Part shown: positions 52,890-61,653 of the stretch, piece by piece | Layout of the letters: each line of letters starts with the position of its first letter | Position numbering within the stretch: position 1 is the first letter of the stretch | Assembly (NCBI RefSeq): GCF_002362255.1 | Contig: NZ_LPVV01000041.1 | Span: 1-64,000, forward strand | Direction: 5' to 3' | Length of the DNA stretch: 64,000 nt | Source: Microbacterium sp. SZ1 | GTDB lineage: Bacteria > Actinomycetota > Actinomycetes > Actinomycetales > Microbacteriaceae | Notes under the pieces: model-generated | Databases searched by the model: none | Seen by the model: only the letters and a program-made list of their open reading frames with translations | Told to the model about the DNA's origin: nothing | Program-made: the position numbers and the translations under genes

Positions 52890-54191
52890 TCACCAGCGGC
52901 CGTAGCGGCGTTCCCAGTCCTCTTCGATCGTGCGCCGGCGTCCGGCCACGAGCCCGGCCGGGATCGCCGCGACGAGCACTCCGACGAGCAGCCAGAGCGG
53001 CACCTGCCATCCGCCGGTCGTCTCGTGAAGCAGGCCGATCAGCAGCGGGAAGGCCGCCGCGACGGCGTAGCCGATGCTCTGCGCGAAGCCGCTGAGCGCG
53101 ACGGCGCTCTCGGGCGTGCGAGCGCGGATGCTGAGCAGCACCAGGCTCAGCGGGAACAGGATCGGTCCGAGGCCGAAGAGCACCACCCACAGCGGAAGCG
53201 CGACCGTCGGCGCGAACAACAGACCGGCGAGACCCGCCAGGCCTGCTGCGATCCCGACGAAGAACACGGGTCGCGTCGCGTGGAAGCGCACGATGAGCAG
53301 CGGCACGATCAGCGAGCAGGGCAGTCCCATGAGGCCGAAGAGCGAGAGCAGCAGGCCGGCATCCGCCGCGCTGACCCCGCCGACCTCGATGAGGATCGCG
53401 GGCAGCCACGCGAAGGAGACGTACGCGAGCGTCGACGAGGTGCCGAAGACGAGCGCGACGGCCCACGCCATGGGCAGCCGCCACAGCCGCCCGAACACAC
53501 GCGGGTTGGGCGGACGCGTGACGATCGGGCCGGTCGACACCGATGCCGGATCGGGGTTCTCGAGCGCCTCGATCGACGGCTTCACGATCGGCGGCGCCAG
53601 CGCCGGCCCCTCGGTGCGGCTCGTCACGATCATCACGATCCACGGCACGAGCGCGATGCCTGCGAACACGCCCCACATGCCGAGCGAGACGCGCCAGCCG
53701 GCCGAGTCGGCGACCGGCACGGCGACCAGCGGCGGGACGAACGTCGACACCGCCATCGTCGTCGAGTAGACGGTCATCATGATGCCGAGGCGGTCGGGGA
53801 AGTACTTCTTCACGAGCGGGGGCAGCAGGACGTTACCCGACCCGACGCCGGCGAACACCACGACGGTGGCCCCGAGCAACGTCGTCGAATCGACGGAGAG
53901 TCCGCGCAGCAGAAGGCCCGCTGCGATGAGCGCGATGGCCACGACGGCGACGCGTTCGAGCCCGAAACGTCGCTCGACCAGTGGTGTGAGCAGACCGAAC
54001 AGCGCGAAGCACACGGGTGGTGCAGCGCCGATGAGACCGGCGACCACCGACGACACCGGGAAGTCCTCGGCGACGTGGTCGATGACCGGCGACAAGGATG
54101 CCACGGCGGAGCGCAGCGAGAACGCGACCAGCACGATGCCGATCAGCGCGAGAGCACGCCCCCGCCACAGCGGCTGAGCGGCCGTCGTCAC
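52890..54191 (-). CDS. MFS transporter, CynX/NimT type
   Basis: 433 residues with 12 membrane helices. Helix 1 region LIGIVLVAFSLRSAVASLSPV is typical of the CynX/NimT (cyanate, 2-nitroimidazole) MFS branch. The GTG at 54191 overlaps the purF stop by 4 bp, so it is translationally coupled to purF. That suggests a role with a purine-pathway compound, though the family transports varied anions and small heterocycles. Upstream in-frame GTG codons would extend further into purF. Confidence 0.85.
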   Translation of the reverse strand: MTTAAQPLWRGRALALIGIVLVAFSLRSAVASLSPVIDHVAEDFPVSSVVAGLIGAAPPVCFALFGLLTPLVERRFGLERVAVVAIALIAAGLLLRGLSVDSTTLLGATVVVFAGVGSGNVLLPPLVKKYFPDRLGIMMTVYSTTMAVSTFVPPLVAVPVADSAGWRVSLGMWGVFAGIALVPWIVMIVTSRTEGPALAPPIVKPSIEALENPDPASVSTGPIVTRPPNPRVFGRLWRLPMAWAVALVFGTSSTLAYVSFAWLPAILIEVGGVSAADAGLLLSLFGLMGLPCSLIVPLLIVRFHATRPVFFVGIAAGLAGLAGLLFAPTVALPLWVVLFGLGPILFPLSLVLLSIRARTPESAVALSGFAQSIGYAVAAAFPLLIGLLHETTGGWQVPLWLLVGVLVAAIPAGLVAGRRRTIEEDWERRYGRW

Positions 54192-55660
54192 GAGGTCTGC
54201 GACCCCTCCACCCACGCGAGGTACTCGTCGGAGACGGTGCCGGTCACGTACCGGCCGTCGAAGCAGCTCATGTCGAGGTCGGAGAGCACCGACCCCTCCG
54301 TGATCGCGGCCTTGAGGTCGTCGACCTCCTGGTAGACCAGGTGATCGCAGCCCAGCTCCTCGGCGATCTCCGGGATCGTGCGGCCGTGCGCGATGAGCTC
54401 GTGGCGCGACGGCATGTTGATGCCGTAGACGTGCGGATGCCGCACCGGCGGCGCCGCGGAGGCGAAGGTCACCGACGTCGCCCCGGCATCCCGCGCCATC
54501 TGGATGATCTGCTTCGACGTCGTGCCGCGCACGATCGAATCGTCGATGAGCAGCACGTTCTTACCCTGGAACTCCGTCGACATGGCGTTCAGCTTCTGTC
54601 GCACGCTCTTCTTGCGCACCGCCTGGCCCGGCATTATGAAGGTGCGGCCGACGTAGCGGTTCTTGTAGAAGCCCTCGCGGTACTCGATCCCGAGCTTGCG
54701 GGCGACCTCCATGGCGGCGGGCCGCGCGGAGTCGGGGATCGGCATCACGACGTCGATCTTGTCCATGGGCACGTGCTTGGCGATCGTGTCGGCGAGACGC
54801 TCGCCCATACGCAGGCGCGACTCGTAGACGGAGATGCCGTTCATCACCGAGTCGGGCCGCGCGAGGTAGACGTACTCGAACGCGCACGGCGCGAGAGTCG
54901 CGTCGGTCGCGCACTGCTTGGTGTGCAGCTCGCCGTCGTTGGTGATGAACACGGCCTCGCCGGGCTCGACCTCGCGGACGACCTCGTAGTCGCCGTTCTC
55001 GAGCACCAGCGACTCGCTCGCCACGACCCACTCGTCCTTGCCCTCAGCGCCCTCCACGGTCGACGGACGACGGCCGAGGATGAGCGGACGGATGCCGAAG
55101 GGGTCGCGGAACGCGAGCAGACCGTATCCGGCGATCACCGCGATCACCGCGTACGCGCCTTCGATGCGCTCGTGCGTGCGGGCGACCGCCTCGAAGACGC
55201 GCTCCGGGTCGAGGTCGACGGTCGACGTGGTGTTCTGCAGCTCTCCCGCGAGCACGTTGAGCAGCAGCTCGGTGTCGCTGGAGGAGTTGAGGTGACGGCG
55301 ATCGCGCTGCGCCATGTCGGCGGTGAGCTCACGCGTGTTGGTGAGGTTGCCGTTGTGGATGAGGATGATGCCGTAGGGCGCGTTCACGTAGAACGGCTGC
55401 ATCTCCTCTTCGCTCGACGCGGTGCCCTTGGTCGCGTAGCGCACGTGTCCGAGGCCGACGTTGCCGAGCAGTCCTCGCATGTCGCGGGTGCGGAACGCCT
55501 CGCGCACCATGCCCTGCGCCTTCGCGTTGTGCATGACGCCGTTGGCCTCTGCCGTGGCGATGCCCGTCGCGTCCTGACCGCGGTGCTGCAGCAGGAGGAG
55601 AGCGTCGTAGATGTCCTGATTGACCGGGGCCGTCCCGACCATTCCGACGATGCCGCACAT
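54188..55660 (-). CDS. purF: amidophosphoribosyltransferase PurF
   Basis: 490-residue first enzyme of purine synthesis, making 5-phosphoribosylamine from PRPP and glutamine. The Ntn glutaminase domain starts at the catalytic Cys2 (MCGIVGMVG), and the phosphoribosyltransferase domain carries LLIDDSIVRGTTSKQ for PRPP. The start of purF lies 6 nt after the purM stop, and its own stop overlaps the MFS gene. The purM-purF-MFS order indicates one operon. Confidence 0.97.
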   Translation of the reverse strand: MCGIVGMVGTAPVNQDIYDALLLLQHRGQDATGIATAEANGVMHNAKAQGMVREAFRTRDMRGLLGNVGLGHVRYATKGTASSEEEMQPFYVNAPYGIILIHNGNLTNTRELTADMAQRDRRHLNSSSDTELLLNVLAGELQNTTSTVDLDPERVFEAVARTHERIEGAYAVIAVIAGYGLLAFRDPFGIRPLILGRRPSTVEGAEGKDEWVVASESLVLENGDYEVVREVEPGEAVFITNDGELHTKQCATDATLAPCAFEYVYLARPDSVMNGISVYESRLRMGERLADTIAKHVPMDKIDVVMPIPDSARPAAMEVARKLGIEYREGFYKNRYVGRTFIMPGQAVRKKSVRQKLNAMSTEFQGKNVLLIDDSIVRGTTSKQIIQMARDAGATSVTFASAAPPVRHPHVYGINMPSRHELIAHGRTIPEIAEELGCDHLVYQEVDDLKAAITEGSVLSDLDMSCFDGRYVTGTVSDEYLAWVEGSQTS

Positions 55661-55666
55661 GGGTGG

Positions 55667-56782
55667 TTACTTCGCTCCGTCCGCGTAGGCGCCCACGAGG
55701 CGCACTGCTCCGCCGTCGACGCCCTTGGCGCCCTGCTCGAACTCCCCCGCCGGTCGGGCGCCGAAGCCGACCGTGCCGACCTGCCAGGCGGGCATGCCCT
55801 CTGCATCGAGCGCCGCGATCGCGGCATCCTTCTTGTCCGCGGCGACGACCGCGAGGAATCCGATCCCGAGGTTCCAGGTGCCCTCTGCGGACTCCAGCGT
55901 CGAGCCCGCGATGTCGCTGAGCACACGGAACACGGGACTCGGCGACCAGGTGCCGCGGTCGACCTCCGCCCAGCTGCCCTGAGGGAGCACACGGGCAAGA
56001 TTGGCGGCGATTCCGCCGCCGGTGACGTGGCTGAGGGAGTGCACTCCGCCGTCGAGCGCCGCGATGAGACGCAGGAGAGGGAGGGTGTACAGGCGGGTCG
56101 GCTCGAGCAGGGCCTCGCCCCACGTCATACCGAAGTCGGCGGCGTTGTCGCCGTAGCCGATGCCGGCGTTCGTGACGATGTGACGCACGAGCGAGTAGCC
56201 GTTGGAGTGCAGCCCGCTGGAGGCGATCGCGAGCACGGCGTCGCCGTCCTGCACGCGCTCGGCGCCGAGGATCTCATCCGCCTCGACGACACCGGTCGCG
56301 GCCCCGGCGACGTCGTAGTCGCGCGGACCCAGGAGCCCAGGGTGCTCGGCCGTCTCGCCGCCGACCAGAGCGGTGCCGGTCGCGGAGCACGCCTCGGCGA
56401 TGCCGCGGACGATGTCGGCGATGCGCTCGGGGAAGACCTTGCCGCAGGCGATGTAGTCGGTCATGAAGAGCGGCTTGGCTCCCATGACGACGATGTCGTC
56501 GACGACCATGCCCACGAGGTCCTGGCCGATCGTGTCGTGCTTGTCGATCGCCTGCGCGATCGCGACCTTCGTGCCGACGCCGTCGGTGCTTGTCGCGAGC
56601 AGCGGACGACGGAAGTCGCGCAGAGCGCTGGCGTCGAAGAGGCCGGCGAATCCGCCGACTCCACCGAGCACTTCGGGACCGTGCGTCGCACGAACCGACG
56701 ACTTCATGAGTTCGACCGCGAGATCACCGGCAGCGGTGTCGACGCCGGCTTCGGAATAGGGGTTGGTGGGGGAGGCAGCCAC
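55667..56782 (-). CDS. purM: phosphoribosylformylglycinamidine cyclo-ligase PurM
   Basis: 371-residue ATP-dependent enzyme closing the imidazole ring (FGAM to AIR). The N-terminal AIRS domain contains STDGVGTK and DDIVVMGAKPLFM; GGETAEHPGLL and HSLSHVTGGGIAANL complete the family signatures. The GTG at 56782 is 6 nt after TAGTCT, consistent with leaderless initiation of the purM-purF operon. Confidence 0.97.
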   Translation of the reverse strand: MAASPTNPYSEAGVDTAAGDLAVELMKSSVRATHGPEVLGGVGGFAGLFDASALRDFRRPLLATSTDGVGTKVAIAQAIDKHDTIGQDLVGMVVDDIVVMGAKPLFMTDYIACGKVFPERIADIVRGIAEACSATGTALVGGETAEHPGLLGPRDYDVAGAATGVVEADEILGAERVQDGDAVLAIASSGLHSNGYSLVRHIVTNAGIGYGDNAADFGMTWGEALLEPTRLYTLPLLRLIAALDGGVHSLSHVTGGGIAANLARVLPQGSWAEVDRGTWSPSPVFRVLSDIAGSTLESAEGTWNLGIGFLAVVAADKKDAAIAALDAEGMPAWQVGTVGFGARPAGEFEQGAKGVDGGAVRLVGAYADGAK

Positions 56783-56788
56783 CCGTCC

Positions 56789-56794
56789 AGACTA
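56789..56794 (-). promoter_or_regulatory. leaderless -10 box of purM
   Basis: TAGTCT, 6 nt before the GTG at 56782. Confidence 0.55.
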
Positions 56795-56926
56795 CCGCCC
56801 GTCGGGGCACCGGTTCGCCGGTGCGAACGCTCGTGAGGGCGGCCCGCCCGCGACCGGCGGATCGAGCATGGACAGGAGCGCCGCCGCGGACGAGACTGGC
56901 ATCCGATACTCCCGGAAGGAGCCCAG

Positions 56927-58582
56927 GTGGGAGCAGCGGAGGAGCAGGTCGACCCCGTGGAGATGGATGCCGTGATGTCGCCGACCCTGAGCGATGAGCA
57001 GTGGGAGCGGCTGGTCGCCGCCGGCACAGCCGAGGACGTCGCGGTCGGCGACTACGTCTTCCGCACCGGTGAGGCGGGGTACGACCTGATCGTCATCGAG
57101 TCAGGAGAGGTCGAGGTCGTCCGCGACGCGCTCCGCTGGGTCGGAGAGGTCGTCATCACGACCATGGGCCCGCGGACCTTCGCCGGAGAGCTCGGTCTGC
57201 TCAACGGACAGGGCGCATTCCTGTCCGCCCGGGTGACGAAGGCGGGCCGGGTGCATCGGGTGAACCGCGCGCAGCTCCGCACGCTCATGAACGAGGACGA
57301 CGAGCTGTGCGACCTGATCCTGCACGCGCTGTGGGCGCGACGCGAGTCGCTGCGCACCGGCCCCGCGGCCATGACGCTGAAGTTCGTCGGCACGGGCTCG
57401 TCGAACGATTTCCTCGCGCTGCGCCGCTTCGCCGAGCGCCTCGACCTCGTGCACAAGGCGGTGGCGTTGCCACCCGGCGACCTCGGCTCACTCGACACCC
57501 ACGAGATCACGGCCGACGATCTGCCGGTCGCCTACATCCAGGGCGAGCCGCTGCTGCGGGCGACCCCTGGCCTCGTCGCGGAGCATCTCGGACTGAGCTA
57601 CCAGGCGCAGGCCGACGAGATCGTCGACCTCGTCGTGGTCGGCGGGGGCCCGGCCGGTCTCGCCGCCGCCATCTACGGCGCCTCGGAGGGGTTGAGCACC
57701 GTGCTGCTCGACGCCGTCGCCCCGGGCGGCCAGGCGGCGGCGACCTCGCGCATCGAGAACTTCCTCGGCTTCCCGTTCGGCGTGAGCGGCGGGGACCTCA
57801 TCGGCCAGGCGATCCTGCAGGCGCTGAAGTTCGGCGTGCGGGTCTACGCACCGTGCGAGGCGACGGCGCTGACGCGGATCGCGCCCGACCTGCTCGACGT
57901 CGCCCTGTCGGACGGTCGCCTCATCCGGGCCCGCAGCGTGATCGTGACCTCGGGAGCCGCGTACCGCCGCCTCGACCTCGACCGCTGGCAGGACTTCGAG
58001 CGGTCGGGCGTGTACTACGCCGCGACCCCGCTCGAGCTGCGCCAGGTGCAGGGCAAGCCGGTCGTCGTCGTGGGCGGCGCGAACTCCGCGGGGCAGGCGG
58101 CCCTGTACCTCTCCGCGCACGGATCGCCCGTGCACCTGGTCGTCCGTGGCGATGACCTCGGCACCCGCATGTCGAGCTACCTCGCCGATCGGCTCGCCGA
58201 CGACCCGCGGGTGCGCGTGCACACCTCGTCGAACGTCATCGGGCTCGACGGCGACGGCACGCTCGAATCGGTGCGCATCGACACCGTGGGAGACGTCGAT
58301 GCCCGCGGCCTGTTCTGCTTCATCGGCGCGACACCGGCGACCTCCTGGCTGCCGACGCTCGATCGCGACCCCGAGGGATTCATCCGCACCGGCACCGACG
58401 TCGCCGTGCAGACCCTCGACCAGTGGCAGGGTCTGGGCCGTGAGCCGCTGCCGTTCGAGACGTCGGCGCCCCGCGTGTTCGCGGCGGGTGATGTGCGCCG
58501 CGGATCGATGAAGCGGGTCGCCGCCGCCGTCGGCGAGGGATCGAGCGCGGTGGCGTCCGTGCACCGCGCTCTGGCCTATTGA
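56927..58582 (+). CDS. cyclic-nucleotide-binding domain / thioredoxin-reductase-like fusion
   Basis: 551 residues in three parts: a cNMP-binding beta-roll (about 20-135, with GEVEVV and FAGELGLLNGQ in place of a canonical phosphate-binding cassette), a thioredoxin-like linker domain (about 145-222, no CxxC), and a TrxB-like pyridine nucleotide-disulfide oxidoreductase (about 228-551, VVVGGGPAGLAAAIYG, VVGGANSAGQAA, VFAAGDVRRGS). The TrxB active-site CATC is replaced by YYAATPLE near residue 362, so disulfide chemistry is lost. FAD and NAD(P)H binding should remain. The GTG start follows GGAAGGA. It is paired with the UBP zinc-finger gene 25 nt downstream. Confidence 0.9.
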   Translation: MGAAEEQVDPVEMDAVMSPTLSDEQWERLVAAGTAEDVAVGDYVFRTGEAGYDLIVIESGEVEVVRDALRWVGEVVITTMGPRTFAGELGLLNGQGAFLSARVTKAGRVHRVNRAQLRTLMNEDDELCDLILHALWARRESLRTGPAAMTLKFVGTGSSNDFLALRRFAERLDLVHKAVALPPGDLGSLDTHEITADDLPVAYIQGEPLLRATPGLVAEHLGLSYQAQADEIVDLVVVGGGPAGLAAAIYGASEGLSTVLLDAVAPGGQAAATSRIENFLGFPFGVSGGDLIGQAILQALKFGVRVYAPCEATALTRIAPDLLDVALSDGRLIRARSVIVTSGAAYRRLDLDRWQDFERSGVYYAATPLELRQVQGKPVVVVGGANSAGQAALYLSAHGSPVHLVVRGDDLGTRMSSYLADRLADDPRVRVHTSSNVIGLDGDGTLESVRIDTVGDVDARGLFCFIGATPATSWLPTLDRDPEGFIRTGTDVAVQTLDQWQGLGREPLPFETSAPRVFAAGDVRRGSMKRVAAAVGEGSSAVASVHRALAY

Positions 58583-58607
58583 GACCGAGGATTCGCAAGG
58601 GAGAGAG

Positions 58608-58952
58608 ATGAGCACAGACATCGACCTGAACGTCGCGCCGTCCGGCACGGGATGCGTGGAGTGCGACGAGCAGCAGGGCTTCTGGGTGCATCTGCGCCGC
58701 TGCGCGGCGTGCGGGCATGTGGGATGCTGCGACACGTCGCCCGGTCAGCACGCGACGGCGCACTTCCAGGAGACCGGCCACCCGCTCATCCAGAGCTTCG
58801 AGCCGGGCGAGGACTGGTTCTGGGACTACGCCGACGAGACGGTCCTCGACGGACCGGAGCTCGCGGCCCCGACCAGCAGGCCGCAGGATCAGCCCTCCCC
58901 CGGGCCGGCGGGACGGGTCCCCGCGAACTGGCGCGAGCTCATCCATACCTGA
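58608..58952 (+). CDS. UBP-type zinc finger protein
   Basis: 114 residues. Residues about 14-72 form a ZnF-UBP (BUZ) domain. Zinc ligands are in GCVECD (Cys16, Cys19), RCAACG (Cys32, Cys35), GCC (Cys40) and the His-rich H-x3-H-x5-H set (His48, His52, His58), with aromatic DWFWDY following. The fold binds the ubiquitin C-terminus in eukaryotes; actinobacterial copies have no known ligand. A Pro/Ser-rich tail follows. It lies 25 nt after the cNMP-TrxR fusion with its own GGGAGAGAG site, so the two probably work together. Confidence 0.92.
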   Translation: MSTDIDLNVAPSGTGCVECDEQQGFWVHLRRCAACGHVGCCDTSPGQHATAHFQETGHPLIQSFEPGEDWFWDYADETVLDGPELAAPTSRPQDQPSPGPAGRVPANWRELIHT

Positions 58953-58957
58953 CACGA

Positions 58958-58998
58958 CGGATGCGGTGCGGGACCATGATGGCCTCCGCACCGCATCC
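58958..58998. terminator. bidirectional terminator after the zinc-finger gene
   Basis: Perfect 14-bp stem CGGATGCGGTGCGG with a 13-nt loop between two convergent genes. Confidence 0.85.
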
Positions 58999-59005
58999 GA
59001 CGGCG

Positions 59006-59584
59006 TCAGCGCTGATCCGCGACCGTGTCGCGCGCGTGCTCCGCCTCTTCCTTGACCGTGTCGGCAGCCGAGACCGCCTCGTCCTTGACGTGCGACGCGG
59101 CATCCGTCACCTCGTCCTTGACGGCGGCCGCCGCCTCCTGAGCCGGTTCCTTGAGGTGCTCCCCGACGGTCTTCGCAGCCGACGTCGCCTCGTCGACCAG
59201 GGGCTGCGCCTTCTCCTTGACCTCCTCGGCGAGCTCCTTCTCCTTCTGGGAGGCCGGGATCAGCGCCGCAGCGACGAGCCCGGCGGCGAACGCCATCAGG
59301 CCCACCGCGAGCGGATTGCCCTGCGCCTTGCGCACGGCGCTGTGGCCGACGTCCCCGACAGCGGACGCCGCCGACGACCCCGCGCCCGACACGGCACTGC
59401 CCGCATCGTCGGCCGCGCCCATGACGCGGTCGACGACCGACCGGACGGCGCCCTTCATCTTCTTCGTCTGCCGGTGCACGACCTTCGACGGCGTGACCTT
59501 GTCGGCCAGGGCGTCGACGTCACGGCCGAACTCCTGCCTGGTGCGCTCGATGTCGGCGCGGATGGCGTCTGGTGAATCACTCAT
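59006..59584 (-). CDS. DUF3618 protein with membrane anchor
   Basis: 192 residues. The DUF3618 motif is at the N-terminus (SPDAIRADIERTRQEFGRDVDALADKV), then a flexible Ala/Gly/Ser part, one membrane helix (about 95-113) and a C-terminal helical, Lys/Glu/Ala-rich tail with LEA-like repeats (VKDEVTDAASHVKDEAVSAA). Likely membrane-attached and involved in envelope or stress protection. The ATG overlaps the Holin-X stop by 4 bp; it is the last gene of three. Confidence 0.85.
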   Translation of the reverse strand: MSDSPDAIRADIERTRQEFGRDVDALADKVTPSKVVHRQTKKMKGAVRSVVDRVMGAADDAGSAVSGAGSSAASAVGDVGHSAVRKAQGNPLAVGLMAFAAGLVAAALIPASQKEKELAEEVKEKAQPLVDEATSAAKTVGEHLKEPAQEAAAAVKDEVTDAASHVKDEAVSAADTVKEEAEHARDTVADQR

Positions 59585-59994
59585 CGGTTCTCCTCGTTTC
59601 TCTTCACGGCGTCCGGGATGCGCTTCACGGTCTCGACCGTGCGCGGCGCCCCCTCGACGCTCTTCAGCTGTGTGCGTCCCATCAGGAACAGGACGAGCGC
59701 GATCAGCGCCCAGATGACGGCGACGATCACCGCCGACCAGCCGAGGCCGGTCAGATACCCGAGCGCCCACCACAGGGCGACGGAGAGGAAGAAGACCGCC
59801 ATGAGCGCCGCATAGCCGGCACCGCCCAGCATCCCCGCTCCTCGACCCGCCCTCGCCGCCGACTGCTTGAGCTCGGCCTTCGCCAGTTCGAGCTCCTGCC
59901 GCATCAGCGTCGACAGGTCGGATGTGACCTCTCCCAGCAGGTCGCCGAGCGACGTCGTCTCGGCCTTGCGCTCGGAGGGCGTCGGGTCTGTCAT
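59581..59994 (-). CDS. Holin-X (phage holin superfamily III) membrane protein
   Basis: 137 residues. The amphipathic helix (SDLSTLMRQELELAKAELKQSA) precedes two membrane helices (about 53-78 and 83-105). This is the actinobacterial Holin-X family, common in envelope operons and not a sign of prophage. The ATG overlaps the preceding stop by 4 bp, and its stop overlaps DUF3618. Function is unknown, possibly membrane stress. Confidence 0.88.
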   Translation of the reverse strand: MTDPTPSERKAETTSLGDLLGEVTSDLSTLMRQELELAKAELKQSAARAGRGAGMLGGAGYAALMAVFFLSVALWWALGYLTGLGWSAVIVAVIWALIALVLFLMGRTQLKSVEGAPRTVETVKRIPDAVKRNEENR

Positions 59995-60797
59995 GGTCGC
60001 TCCTCTCCCGGCGCATCGTGCGCGGCACCCGTGCGGTCGTAGAGCGGGGTGTCGCTGCCCTCGAGGGGCGGGGTCACGTCGGTGTCATACCCCGCGCTTC
60101 CCGGCGATCCGGGCAGCCCGGTCGGCTCGCCCACCGGCACCGGCGGCACGGGCGGCGGAACGGAACCCGTCGTGCCCACAGCCGCTGTCGAGGCGGGAGC
60201 GGCCACGCCCGCGCCCGCTGCCGCGGGACCGGAGGCATCGGAACCGTTCTGCCCCGAGGATCCGCTCCCCGAGCTGCTCTCAGCCGCGCTCTCGGACAGC
60301 GCCCTGGTCAGACGCCCGACAACCAGGCCCGCCGCCGCCGCGACGGCGATGAACGTGCCCGGCTTGCGGCGGGCGTACGAGGTGACCTCCGACAGGAGCG
60401 ACCCCGGATCACGATCGCCGATCCAGCCTGCGACGCCCTGCACCCTCGTCGACACCTGTCGCACGAGGTCAGCTGCCACGCCGCCCTGCGCGCCGTCGGC
60501 CATGGTCTTCAGTTCGCCGCCCACCGACTGCAGCCCGTCGGCGACCCGCCGCTGCTGCACGGCCGCCTGGTCGCGCAGCTCGTCGCGCGTCTGCCGGTAC
60601 AGGTCCTTCACCTGGTCCTTCGCCTCGTGTGCAACGGCACCGGCCTCGGCCTTCGCGGTCTCCACCACGCCTGCCGCCTGCTCAGACGCGGTTCCGGTCA
60701 GGCCGATCGCCTCGTCCTTCGCGGTCTGCACGACTCCGGAGGATTCCGAGGAGTCTGCGCCCGAGGCCGGAGCCCCTTCGCCATAACTCTGTGACAT
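59991..60797 (-). CDS. membrane-associated protein with helical repeats, unknown
   Basis: 268 residues. The N-terminal third is a charged, Ala-rich helical stretch (TAKDEAIGLTGTASEQAAGVV, then AKDQVKDLYRQTRDELRDQAAV) resembling apolipoprotein- or LEA-like helices. One membrane helix follows (about 150-168), and a Gly/Pro/Ser-rich disordered C-terminus completes it. It is the first gene of the operon with Holin-X and DUF3618. GAGAGGAA precedes the ATG at 60797. I see no enzyme motif. Confidence 0.78.
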   Translation of the reverse strand: MSQSYGEGAPASGADSSESSGVVQTAKDEAIGLTGTASEQAAGVVETAKAEAGAVAHEAKDQVKDLYRQTRDELRDQAAVQQRRVADGLQSVGGELKTMADGAQGGVAADLVRQVSTRVQGVAGWIGDRDPGSLLSEVTSYARRKPGTFIAVAAAAGLVVGRLTRALSESAAESSSGSGSSGQNGSDASGPAAAGAGVAAPASTAAVGTTGSVPPPVPPVPVGEPTGLPGSPGSAGYDTDVTPPLEGSDTPLYDRTGAAHDAPGEERP

Positions 60798-60990
60798 GTT
60801 GTTCCTCTCGCTGCGGCCGGTGCTCACCGGCGTGAGAACGGGTCTACGCCCGCGTTCGAGGCGGGTCGCGAGGGTTGACGTGCGCGGCCAGGGAGGGTTA
60901 CTGTGCCGCGCGCGCGACCGGCACCGCATCCGGCCCCGATCCGAGGTCGCGGATCGGCGTCGGGACTGCCGCGCGGCGGCGGGCGCCGCC

Positions 60991-60996
60991 TACGAT
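60991..60996 (+). promoter_or_regulatory. leaderless -10 box of the hypothetical gene at 61003
   Basis: TACGAT, 6 nt before the ATG at 61003. Confidence 0.55.
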
Positions 60997-61002
60997 GGGG
61001 CC

Positions 61003-61635
61003 ATGGCCGACAAGCCGCAGTGGCTGATCCGCGAGGACGCGAGCGTCTCCGTGCTCGTCGCGCTGGCGCTGCGGCAGGCCATCGGCATCCGCGCTCCCGA
61101 CGACCTGCCCAGCCTCCGCGATCTGCCGGTCAGGGCCCCGGACGCGACCGACGTGCACCCCGCGCTCGAGAAGCAATGGCGCGACTACTGGGACATGACG
61201 GTCGAACCTCGTGCGCACCCGTCCGGGGTGCCGCTCGAGCTCGTCGAGGGCTTCGACACGCTCGTCGCCCTACCTGCCTCGGGGGCGGAGGAGCTGCGCG
61301 AGGCCGTGGCGCCGCACGCGGCATCCGTCCTGCACTATGCGCGCGTCGCGCACGACCGCTACCTGACGTCGATCCGCAGCTCGATGGGCACCCGATCGGG
61401 CGCGGGAACCACCAACGGCGAGTCCTACCGCGCCTACGCCAGTGCGATCGCGGAGTTCGAGCGCGACATCGGCCGCCGCGCGCACTCGTTCGAGCTGAAC
61501 GTGCAGGTGCTGCCGTTCTCGCAGCGCGGCATCTGGTGGATCGGCACCCTGACCGTCGCGGTGACCGACGGGCTGCGACGCGACGTCGTGTCGTTCGACT
61601 CGGCGATCCGTCCGATCATCGCCGAACTCGCCTGA
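61003..61635 (+). CDS. conserved hypothetical protein
   Basis: 210 residues, soluble, mixed alpha/beta. Residues 1-45 (PQWLIREDASVSVLVALALR) look like a compact helical start, and the C-terminal half carries FELNVQVLPFSQRGIWWIGT. I do not recognise the family. It is monocistronic, leaderless, and converges with a small membrane protein gene. Its codon use matches its neighbours. Confidence 0.78.
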   Translation: MADKPQWLIREDASVSVLVALALRQAIGIRAPDDLPSLRDLPVRAPDATDVHPALEKQWRDYWDMTVEPRAHPSGVPLELVEGFDTLVALPASGAEELREAVAPHAASVLHYARVAHDRYLTSIRSSMGTRSGAGTTNGESYRAYASAIAEFERDIGRRAHSFELNVQVLPFSQRGIWWIGTLTVAVTDGLRRDVVSFDSAIRPIIAELA

Positions 61636-61653
61636 CGCGGACTCGACGCGCGG

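Noticed and set aside
59581..59994. Phage holin annotation as a sign of a prophage
   Set aside because: Holin-X is a chromosomal actinobacterial family, and no integrase, capsid, tail or lysin gene lies nearby.
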